Under the pieces are notes generated by a model. That model did no database searches. It was not told the origin of the DNA and saw nothing but the letters and a program-made list of their open reading frames with translations. From Armatimonadota bacterium (GTDB lineage Bacteria > Armatimonadota > Zipacnadia > Zipacnadales > FEN-943), in assembly GCA_029777735.1 (NCBI GenBank), contig JAKORR010000666.1:1-12549 (forward strand): DNA of 12,549 nt, in the 5' to 3' direction. This document shows, one piece after another, positions 1-6,086 of the stretch. Position 1 is the stretch's first letter, and each line of letters starts with the position of its first letter. Position numbers and translations under genes: made by a program.

Positions 1-1
1 A

Positions 2-1306
2 TTGGACAAGTTCGACTCACAGTCAATCCTGCATCCGGGGGCCATCTACATGCACCAGGGCGACACCTACCGGGTGCTCGAACTGGACCTGGATCGCAAC
101 ATCGCCCGCGTTCAGCACGCCGAGGTGGACTACTACACCCAGCCCCTAGGCGGCACCGACATCCACCACATCGATCACTGCCTGCGGGAGAAACCCTTCG
201 GTACGGGCCGAGCCTATTGGGGAGAAGTGACAGCGTACTTCAACACATATATGTACGAAAGAATACACTTCTACTCCCTAGATGCTGTATCGCAGCACCA
301 ACTTCGCCTGCCTACCTTCGTCCTGGAGACCATGGCCTTCTGGCTTGTGCCCCCCGAGGAGTTGATGGAAGAGGTTCGCCAGGCGGGCCTGGACGCCCAC
401 TCCGGCCTGCGCGGCCTGGGCTATGCCACGAGAATGCTGCTACCGGCCTTTATGACCTGCGACACGCTAGATTTCTCTCATTCTGTCGGCAGCGCGAACT
501 CGCCGTGGCATACGGTGTTCATCTACGAGCGCTACATGCTGGGCCAAGGCTTCACGGAGAAGGCATATGACCTGCTGCACGAGATCCTGCCAGCGGTGCT
601 GTGGCACGTGGAGAAGTGTCCGTGCGACGAGGGCTGTCCGTGCTGCGTGGGCAAACCGCTGCGCCAATATGCAACGTGGAACGTCGAGCGACACGAGGCG
701 CACATTCCGAGCAAGGCCGCAGCCCTGATGATCCTCCGCGGGCTACTGGGAGACGGTACGGGCTTGCTTCAGCCGGACAGTGGCTCACTCACCGACTTCC
801 AGGCAGGGGCGCAGGCGCGAGTGGAGCAGGCCCTGCGCCGCCGCCTGGAGAGAGGGCGAGAGCCGCAAGTTTTCCACCCCATTGAACCGCGCGTGGCTAC
901 GGAGTATCCCGAGCCCGAGGACCTCGCAGCCCTTGACCAAGCAGACGTCACTCGGCGGGCTGACAGACGCAGGCGTTTCCAGCGGGAGCTGAGGCGGCGC
1001 ATGGCTATCCACGCGCCCTTTGACGGTCTGGAACCTCTCACGCCCACTCACAAGCCGCCCGAGGGCATGCATAGGCGTGGCAGTAGTGTGGTGCCGACTG
1101 CTTTCCCCGGGCGGCCTATGAGGCCGAGCGACGTAGTCGCATCATCTACCAAGGCAGAGGATACAGCAGGTGACGCGGCGAAGGTGGACAGTCATGAGGA
1201 GCGCGGGCCTATCTGTCATGGTGACCCACTGGCGTCGAGGGCCCGTCGAAGGAAGCACAAGGGTGACGGCAGTGATGACGTTGCTCAAGACGGTGACGAG
1301 ACCTGA
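2..1306 (+). CDS. MrfA/YprA-type DEAD/DEAH helicase, C-terminal part only (5' end outside window)
   Basis: The frame is open at the left edge and the TTG at position 2 is only the first possible start, so the gene surely begins upstream and its ATPase motifs are not visible. The first ~250 residues align along their length with residues ~540-775 of the next gene. Shared landmarks are the DYYTQ block (43-47), the ETMAFWLVPPE block (109-119; ETVAMWLVPPE in the neighbour), a degenerate version of the family's YDRYPGGMG loop (YERYMLGQG, 175-183) and the zinc-type cysteine cluster CPCDEGCPCC (C206, C208, C212, C215). This is the DUF1998/MrfA-type C-terminal domain. From ~260 on there is a ~175-residue extension absent from the neighbour, rich in Arg (RRRLERGRE, RRADRRRRFQRELRRR) and then low in recognisable structure. 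The gene ends 36 bases before the next start, so both are probably one operon. The likely role is DNA unwinding or translocation in repair, inferred from the family only. Confidence 0.82.
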   Translation: MDKFDSQSILHPGAIYMHQGDTYRVLELDLDRNIARVQHAEVDYYTQPLGGTDIHHIDHCLREKPFGTGRAYWGEVTAYFNTYMYERIHFYSLDAVSQHQLRLPTFVLETMAFWLVPPEELMEEVRQAGLDAHSGLRGLGYATRMLLPAFMTCDTLDFSHSVGSANSPWHTVFIYERYMLGQGFTEKAYDLLHEILPAVLWHVEKCPCDEGCPCCVGKPLRQYATWNVERHEAHIPSKAAALMILRGLLGDGTGLLQPDSGSLTDFQAGAQARVEQALRRRLERGREPQVFHPIEPRVATEYPEPEDLAALDQADVTRRADRRRRFQRELRRRMAIHAPFDGLEPLTPTHKPPEGMHRRGSSVVPTAFPGRPMRPSDVVASSTKAEDTAGDAAKVDSHEERGPICHGDPLASRARRRKHKGDGSDDVAQDGDET

Positions 1307-1342
1307 AGACCTAATTGCTGGACGCGGTGAGTAGGTAAGCCA

Positions 1343-3691
1343 ATGGAAGTAGCAGTTTTCCTAGCCAGACTTGAACACTCAGAGTTCTTCTCCGGGCAGA
1401 TCGTGCAGATTATGGAGTTGCCCGCGCGGCCAGCACGCTATTCAAACGTGCCCGGCGGCTTGCGCTCCGAGGTCCAGGCTGCGTTGGAGGCCGAGGGCAT
1501 CACTCGACTGTATCTGCATCAGGCACAGGCTATCGAGCAAGTGCGCGAGGGCCGCAATGTAGTGATTGTGACGGGCACGGCGAGCGGCAAGACGCTGTGC
1601 TACAACATCCCCGTTGTGGAGGCGCTGATAGAGGACTCTAAGGCCACGGCCCTGTTCCTATACCCGACCAAGGCGCTAGCGCAGGATCAGCTCCGCGGGT
1701 TGGGCAGGTTCCAGCGCAGAGACTTGGGAGTGACTTTCCTCGCCGGCACCTACGACGGAGACACTCCGCAGAGCCTTCGCTCCAAACTGCGCGACGGCGG
1801 CAGCGTGATCCTGACGAACCCCGACATGCTGCACCAGGGGATTCTGCCACAGCACGCACGGTGGAATCGCTTCTTCACACACTTGAAGTACGTGGTCATC
1901 GACGAGATCCACGCCTACCGCGGAGTCTTTGGGTCACATCTGGCCAATGTGCTTCGGCGCTTGCAACGCATCTGCCACCACTATGGTAGCGCCCCCCAGT
2001 ACATTTGCAGCTCCGCCACGATAGCCAATCCTCGCGAGCACGCCGAGAGCCTCACCGGCCGTTCGGTGGAAGTTGTTGACGAGGACGGCTCGCCACGCGG
2101 CCTCAAGCGCTTCGTGATGTGGAATCCTCCGCCGCTGGAAACAGCGGCTCGCGGCGCGGCAGACAGTTGGCGCATCGGCGGCGACCGGCGCAGCCCTTTG
2201 GGAGAGGCGATAAGCCTGCTGACGGCTCTAGTCCTCGAAGGTGTGCAGACTATTGCCTTTGTACGCACGCGGCTGGCGGCAGAGTTGATCTTCCGCGGCG
2301 CCAGAGACGCCCTGCGGCCTGTGGCGCCGAAGCTTTCCCGCGCACTGAGGGCTTACCGGGGCGGGTACTTGCCCGAAGAGCGGCGTGAGATAGAACGCCT
2401 TCTTGTCAGCCGCGAAGTGCTAGGCGTGGCGAGCACCAACGCCCTCGAGCTGGGCATTGACATCGGCAGCCTGGACGCCTGCATCCTGGTGGGCTATCCG
2501 GGCACGGTGGCCAGCCTGTGGCAGCAGGCCGGGCGTGCTGGGCGAGGGCAGGAAGAGTCCTTGGTCTTCTTGGTGGCCCAGAACGCGCCCATGGACCAGT
2601 ATCTGATGGCCAATCCGGACTATATCTTCGGCCAGAGCCCTGAGCAGGCCGTGGTGGACCCCGACAATCCCCACATCGCTGTGGGCCACATTAAGTGTGC
2701 CTGTCACGAACTGCCACTGGCGGACACAGAAGTTGGTCTGTTTGGACCCTATGCCGACCTAGTCTTGGAGCTTCTTGAGGAAGAAGGGCTAGTCAAGCAT
2801 ATCAGCGGCCACTGGTATTGGGCCAGCTCGGAGTACCCAGCGACCGAAGTAAACCTGCGCAACATCCCCGGCCCGGTGTACACAATCCAGGACGAAGCGG
2901 AGGGCGAGCAGGTCATCGGCACCATGGACGAGATCAGCGCGCTGTCTCAGCTCCATACTCATGCGGTCTACATCCACGGGGCCGAGACTTACTTCGTGAC
3001 CGATTTGGACCTGGAGCAGAAGATCGCTCACGTCGAGCGGCGCGACCTGGACTACTACACGCAGGCTGTCCAGATGTCCCAAATACGCATCATCGAGGCG
3101 GACGAGGAGCGGGAATTGTTCGGGGCGACAGCGGGCTTCGGCGACGTTGTGGTCACCATGTCGATACCTATGTTCAAGAAGATCCGTTTCCACTCGCGCG
3201 AGAGTCTCGGCTACGAGCAGCTCGAGATGCCGCCGCAGGAGCTGGAAACGGTAGCTATGTGGCTCGTGCCGCCGGAAGGCGTGGTAGAGATCCTGCGACG
3301 GCGGGGTCTGGACGCCGTCGAGGCGCTCATCGGTGTGGCCAACGTACTGGTTGAGGTGGCGCCCTTCTTCGTGATGTGCGATGTGCAGGATGTGGGTGCG
3401 GTGGTGGACTCGAGTTGCTTGGGGCAAGATGCGCTGTTTCTGTACGATCGATACCCTGGCGGGATGGGATATGCCCATCGCTGCCTCGAACGACTCGGCG
3501 ATATCCTGACAACGGTGTACAACGTCATCCGCGAGTGCAGTTGCCCGGATGGCTGTCCCTCCTGCGTCGGGTCAGCGCTGCCGGCCTTCGCCATGACCGA
3601 CATGGACAGCGCGGTGCGCGGGCGTTTGCCGAATAAGCAGGGTGCTCGGCTGTTGCTGGAGGCACTGTTGAGTCCGAGGGGGAGGGTCTGA
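1343..3691 (+). CDS. MrfA/YprA-type DEAD/DEAH-box helicase with DUF1998 C-terminal domain, complete
   Basis: Complete 782-residue superfamily 2 helicase. Motifs in order: Walker A TGTASGKT (77-84), motif Ia YPTKALAQDQ (107-116), DEIH box (187-190), motif III SSAT (223-226), motif IV around TIAFVRTR (303-310), motif V ASTNALELGIDIG (363-375) and motif VI QQAGRAGR (394-401). The C-terminal half has DYYTQ (570-574), YDRYPGGMG (701-709) and the four-cysteine site CSCPDGCPSC (C732, C734, C738, C741), which characterise the MrfA group. Known family role: Bacillus MrfA is an ATP-dependent 3'-5' DNA helicase that works with the nuclease MrfB to repair mitomycin C damage. The cytoplasmic location and repair role here are inferred from that. 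The ATG at 1343 lies 36 bases after the upstream paralogue, with only a weak purine stretch before it. The length suits the family and no motif is missing. No MrfB-like exonuclease lies downstream in the window. Confidence 0.93.
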   Translation: MEVAVFLARLEHSEFFSGQIVQIMELPARPARYSNVPGGLRSEVQAALEAEGITRLYLHQAQAIEQVREGRNVVIVTGTASGKTLCYNIPVVEALIEDSKATALFLYPTKALAQDQLRGLGRFQRRDLGVTFLAGTYDGDTPQSLRSKLRDGGSVILTNPDMLHQGILPQHARWNRFFTHLKYVVIDEIHAYRGVFGSHLANVLRRLQRICHHYGSAPQYICSSATIANPREHAESLTGRSVEVVDEDGSPRGLKRFVMWNPPPLETAARGAADSWRIGGDRRSPLGEAISLLTALVLEGVQTIAFVRTRLAAELIFRGARDALRPVAPKLSRALRAYRGGYLPEERREIERLLVSREVLGVASTNALELGIDIGSLDACILVGYPGTVASLWQQAGRAGRGQEESLVFLVAQNAPMDQYLMANPDYIFGQSPEQAVVDPDNPHIAVGHIKCACHELPLADTEVGLFGPYADLVLELLEEEGLVKHISGHWYWASSEYPATEVNLRNIPGPVYTIQDEAEGEQVIGTMDEISALSQLHTHAVYIHGAETYFVTDLDLEQKIAHVERRDLDYYTQAVQMSQIRIIEADEERELFGATAGFGDVVVTMSIPMFKKIRFHSRESLGYEQLEMPPQELETVAMWLVPPEGVVEILRRRGLDAVEALIGVANVLVEVAPFFVMCDVQDVGAVVDSSCLGQDALFLYDRYPGGMGYAHRCLERLGDILTTVYNVIRECSCPDGCPSCVGSALPAFAMTDMDSAVRGRLPNKQGARLLLEALLSPRGRV

Positions 3692-3764
3692 CCGACCGCC
3701 TGCGAGGGGGCAGGTTGAAGGCAGCGTTTCCCGACGGTCTCCAAGCACGGCCAGTTCTTCTCTT

Positions 3765-3771
3765 GAGGGAG
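3765..3771 (+). promoter_or_regulatory. Ribosome binding site fixing the amidohydrolase start
   Basis: GAGGGAG ends 9 bases before the ATG at 3781. The frame is open back to a TTG at 3715, but those extra 22 residues have no family-like sequence, whereas the protein from 3781 opens directly with the usual amidohydrolase beta-strand (KAILNATLIDGTGG). This selects 3781 as the start. Confidence 0.6.
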
Positions 3772-3780
3772 TGTGCAACC

Positions 3781-4950
3781 ATGAGCGTGCGGAAGGCCAT
3801 CCTCAACGCCACACTGATCGACGGCACGGGCGGCAGGCCACTCCGCGACGCCGTGATAGCGATCGAGGGCACGCGCATCGATGACGTGGGCACTGCGCGC
3901 CAGGTGGATGTACCGCTTGACGGGGAGCTCATCGACGCGGCCGGCAGCACTGTAATCCCCGGTCTGTTTGACTGCCATATGCACCTCGGTGGTGGTCCGT
4001 ATAAGGCGATCAAGACGCTGCGCGACACCCTAAACATGGGCATCACCACGGTGGCGCATGTGGGTGGGTTCGAGCGCGGGGCGGATGTGGTGGCCCTGCG
4101 CGACGCCATTGACGGCGGGCTGGTTGGGCCGTGCTCTCGCTTGGTTGCAGGCGCTGTGGTGGCGGCCACGGCGGGCCACGTTCGGGGACGAGTCGCTGAC
4201 GGGCCATGGGAGGTTCGCAGGGCTGTACGGGAACAACGGCAAGCCAATGTAGACTTTATCAAGACGGCGGCTTCGGGGGGCTTCTGGGCAGAACACGAGG
4301 AATGCTGGTGGCGCGACTACACCTTCGAGGAGCTTGAGGCCTTGGTCGACGAGGCCCACGCGGTGGGCAAACGCGTGGCAGTTCACGCTCATACCCAGCC
4401 GGGGCTGAACAACGCTATCCGCGCCGAGGCCGACATGATTCACCACGGGGCCTTCATCGACGACGAAGCACTGCGGGGCATGGCTGAGGGCGACCTGTTC
4501 TTCGTGCCGACGCTCCGGGTGACGTCCGAGCGGAATATCGCGATCAAAGAGCGTGCGGGCTGTCCGTGGGAGGCACGCAAGATGGCTGAGGCACACGATA
4601 TCCACCGCGAGGGCGTACGCAAGGCTCGCAGGATGGGGATCAGAATAGCGGTCGGCACCGATCTGCCAGGCACGCCGCCGTGGCAGGCTGGGGACACCGC
4701 AGTGGAACTGACAGAGCTAGTGGCTTGTGGGCTGTCGCCAATGGAAGCGCTGGTGGCGGCCACAAGGACGAGCGCCGAGGCCCTTGGGGTTGAGAGCGAC
4801 TTGGGCACGATTGAGCCGGGCAAGGTGGCCGACTTGGTTATCGTGGCCGAGGACCCCCTGACCTCGCTGGAGGCGCTGACTGTGGAGAGCAACCTTGTGG
4901 TCGTGATGAAGGCCGGTGAGGTCGTCGTGCGCCGGGAACAGCCGTGGTGA
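3781..4950 (+). CDS. Metal-dependent amidohydrolase family protein (imidazolonepropionase/prolidase-like)
   Basis: 389-residue cytoplasmic-type hydrolase with the complete amidohydrolase layout. An N-terminal beta-sandwich strand (VRKAILNATLIDGTGG, 3-18) precedes the TIM barrel. Metal-site residues are DCHMH (H66, H68), a candidate carboxylated lysine in FIKTAASGGF (K161), VHAHT (H202, H204), IHHGAF (H221/H222) and the catalytic aspartate in VGTDLPG (D294). The C-terminal GTIEPGKVADLVIVAEDPL (342-360) is the usual closing element that completes the sandwich. The lysine in an IKTAASGG context fits the binuclear zinc subgroup, which includes Xaa-Pro dipeptidases and related amide or carbamate hydrolases. 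The substrate cannot be named from sequence. It lies 89 bases after the helicase with its own good ribosome binding site; a shared transcript is possible but there is no functional link to repair. No signal peptide is seen. Confidence 0.9.
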   Translation: MSVRKAILNATLIDGTGGRPLRDAVIAIEGTRIDDVGTARQVDVPLDGELIDAAGSTVIPGLFDCHMHLGGGPYKAIKTLRDTLNMGITTVAHVGGFERGADVVALRDAIDGGLVGPCSRLVAGAVVAATAGHVRGRVADGPWEVRRAVREQRQANVDFIKTAASGGFWAEHEECWWRDYTFEELEALVDEAHAVGKRVAVHAHTQPGLNNAIRAEADMIHHGAFIDDEALRGMAEGDLFFVPTLRVTSERNIAIKERAGCPWEARKMAEAHDIHREGVRKARRMGIRIAVGTDLPGTPPWQAGDTAVELTELVACGLSPMEALVAATRTSAEALGVESDLGTIEPGKVADLVIVAEDPLTSLEALTVESNLVVVMKAGEVVVRREQPW

Positions 4951-4970
4951 GCCAGCGGCGTCTGTGACAG

Positions 4971-5008
4971 CATCGCGTGCTTCTGAGGAGGAAGAGAGCC
5001 GCGCGATG
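4971..5008. repeat. Inverted repeat after the amidohydrolase gene
   Basis: CATCGCG (4971-4977) and its exact complement CGCGATG (5002-5008) enclose a 24-base loop holding a purine-rich GAGGAGGAAGAG tract. It lies 20 bases after the amidohydrolase stop and could be a transcript-end structure, but no T-run follows. With a seven-base arm and a long loop, chance is a real possibility. Confidence 0.3.
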
Positions 5009-5118
5009 GGAAAGCCGTGCCGGTGACCGAAGGTCCAGAGGATGGGTGAGATCTTGACGCCAGGATGGGTTGGTTGGGTGATTGCTGCCGCACGCCAGCC
5101 AGGTCATTAGAGGTTCGC

Positions 5119-5138
5119 TCTCCTCCTTGAAGAGGAGA
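5119..5138 (+). promoter_or_regulatory. Leader hairpin that would sequester a Shine-Dalgarno sequence
   Basis: TCTCCTC (5119-5125) pairs perfectly with GAGGAGA (5132-5138) around a six-base loop. The 3' arm is itself a strong Shine-Dalgarno-like sequence 7 bases before the ATG at 5145, so folding would hide that ribosome site. This lies in the 270-base leader between the amidohydrolase and prepilin-like genes. A regulatory role is inferred from geometry only. Confidence 0.4.
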
Positions 5139-5144
5139 AACACC

Positions 5145-5246
5145 ATGGAGGGCAATGCCGTCTCAGCCTGTGGATCGTCGGCGTTGCGCATCTTCCAGAA
5201 CAATCAGGAGGTCCTAGACCATGCGAAAGGGTTTCACGTTGATTGA
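5145..5246 (+). CDS. Possible short leader ORF (33 aa) overlapping the prepilin-like start
   Basis: ATG at 5145 is preceded by GAGGAG at 7 bases and opens a 33-codon frame (starting [20 protein letters not shown]) that ends at TGA 5244-5246. That is 25 bases inside the prepilin-like gene and in another frame. The product matches no family I know. The case for it is the good ribosome site, the hairpin that covers that site, and the overlap, which would allow translational coupling. Against it, short ORFs of this kind arise easily and no conservation data are available. It could also be non-coding leader. Confidence 0.22.
   Translation: MEGNAVSACGSSALRIFQNNQEVLDHAKGFHVD
5206..5212 (+). promoter_or_regulatory. 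Strong ribosome binding site of the prepilin-like gene
   Basis: AGGAGGT ends 8 bases before the ATG at 5221, a near-ideal Shine-Dalgarno match and the best one in the window. It fixes the start and suggests high translation of the downstream protein. Confidence 0.7.
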
Positions 5247-5933
5247 GCTCTTAGTAGTCATTGCGATCATCGCGATCCTGGCGGCGATTCTGTTCCCCGT
5301 CTTCGCCAGGGCTCGCGAGAAGGCGCGTCAGGCCTCTTGCCAGAGCAATCTCAAGCAGATTGGGCTGGCTAACACGATGTACATGAGTGACTACGACGGC
5401 CGTCATTCACACTGGACTCCTACCCTGAACGCCGGTTCGCCGGGGCGAGTGTACCAGAACCGTCGCTACTGGTATGAGGTACTTGTGCCGTACATGAAGA
5501 ATGAGCAAATTTGGTTTGCCCCAGTGATCAGAACCAGCAGATCCTCGATGCGGCGTTGACGAATCCGTTGCTCGTGTCCTACGGCATGAACTGCGCGTAC
5601 AACCCGACCTTGGGTGCACCGGGTCACGGTCCCTTCAACGACGGCAGCAACTTACGAGGATGGATCGACTCGGGCATCGAGTCGCCGGCGGAGACAATCA
5701 TCTGTACAGACTCTGAAAACATCGGGGCCATGCCCTATGGATATAACGATCCGCCGTTCACGGGCAGCGGGACGTACAATGCCGACGCGGTACGGCTGGC
5801 CGCCCAGAGCCGGCACAACGGGACAGTCAATGCACTTTTCTTCGACGGGCACGTGAAGGCGATGAAGGCCGACAGCCAGGGCACCGAACTGCTGTCGATG
5901 TCCAAACTGTGGACCGTCTCGGGTGCCGACTAG
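5221..5933 (+). CDS. Prepilin-like DUF1559/H-X9-DG protein gene, split by a one-base frameshift
   Basis: The N-terminal part (5221-5559, 112 codons) has a class III prepilin leader: MRKG with cleavage expected before FTLIE, Glu at +5, then a ~20-residue hydrophobic helix and [14 protein letters not shown]. The frame then runs into a stop at 5557-5559. The rest of the protein continues in the -1 frame (open from about 5511 to the stop at 5931-5933), beginning CPSDQNQQ and ending with the H-X9-DG motif [14 protein letters not shown]. In this family the helix, a [12 protein letters not shown] block and H-X9-DG belong to one ~240-residue polypeptide, so this is one gene. One extra T in the run at 5515-5517 would restore ~237 residues reading EQIWFCPSD. 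The cause may be a sequencing or assembly error or a true mutation. The role is inferred: a pseudopilin-like, membrane-anchored or secreted protein processed by prepilin peptidase. Such genes occur in many copies in Armatimonadota and Planctomycetota, and individual functions are mostly unknown. Confidence 0.85.
5509..5522 (+). other. Frameshift site in the prepilin-like gene
   Basis: Frame 1 reads ATT TGG TTT GCC CCA (I-W-F-A-P) and stops soon after. The -1 frame reads TGC CCC AGT GAT (C-P-S-D), the expected family sequence. The switch point is within or close to the T-run 5515-5517, and a TTT-for-TTTT deletion explains it exactly. Confidence 0.75.
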
Positions 5934-5970
5934 CTCGGCTGTCTATAGAGGGACTGAAGGTAGGCGCCAG

Positions 5971-6000
5971 GGATGCCGCACTTTCCCTCGTGCGGCATTC
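5971..6000. terminator. Hairpin after the prepilin-like gene, probable transcript end
   Basis: ATGCCGCAC (5973-5981) and GTGCGGCAT (5990-5998) form a perfect 9-base stem around TTTCCCTC. A G-T wobble and a G-C pair extend it to 11. It starts 37 bases after the prepilin-like stop. There is no T-run downstream, so it is not a textbook intrinsic terminator. Its left arm contains the first in-frame ATG (5973) of the phosphoesterase frame, which argues against that ATG as a start. Confidence 0.45.
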
Positions 6001-6069
6001 TAACCCGATGTTGGAGCACTTGGTTGTGTTGCGGTTGGTGGCAGCAGGCCTTGGAGATTCTGGTTGCCT

Positions 6070-6074
6070 GGAGG
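6070..6074 (+). promoter_or_regulatory. Candidate ribosome binding site for the phosphoesterase gene
   Basis: GGAGG lies 6 bases before an in-frame TTG (6081) and 12 bases before an in-frame ATG (6087). Either start puts a hydrophobic export segment at the N-terminus. The next ATG (6096) is too distant. Confidence 0.4.
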
Positions 6075-6086
6075 CCTGTATTGTAC

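Noticed and set aside
1112..1126. Hairpin CGGCCT-ATG-AGGCCG
   Set aside because: It is a short palindrome inside the coding tail of the first helicase, with no sign of a separate function.
2789..3478. 229-codon open frame on the minus strand inside the helicase gene
   Set aside because: It is antisense to the conserved helicase C-terminal domain and shows no family motif; GC-rich genes commonly leave long open antisense frames.
5039..5070. Direct repeat AGGATGGGT at 5039-5047 and 5062-5070 in the prepilin-like leader
   Set aside because: A nine-base repeat within 270 GC-rich bases is not unlikely by chance, and there is no third copy.
5054..5084. Possible promoter with TTGACG as -35 box before the prepilin-like gene
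   Set aside because: No convincing -10 hexamer lies at 16-18 bases; the nearest candidate is poor and at 19 bases.
3211..5093. Long minus-strand frames at 3211-3984, 3525-4262, 4030-4605 and 4440-5093
   Set aside because: All lie opposite the helicase or amidohydrolase genes, whose motifs are intact; the translations are low-complexity Arg/Pro/Ser-rich.
5507..5513. Programmed -1 frameshift heptamer (A AAT TTG) upstream of the prepilin-like frame switch
   Set aside because: The heptamer looks slippery, but zero-frame codons here are CAA ATT TGG, so it is out of register; a simple one-base deletion explains the break better.
5973..6086. Upstream extension of the phosphoesterase to ATG 5973
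   Set aside because: That ATG is within a perfect hairpin, has no good ribosome site, and the added residues are Cys/Trp-rich and unlike a signal peptide.
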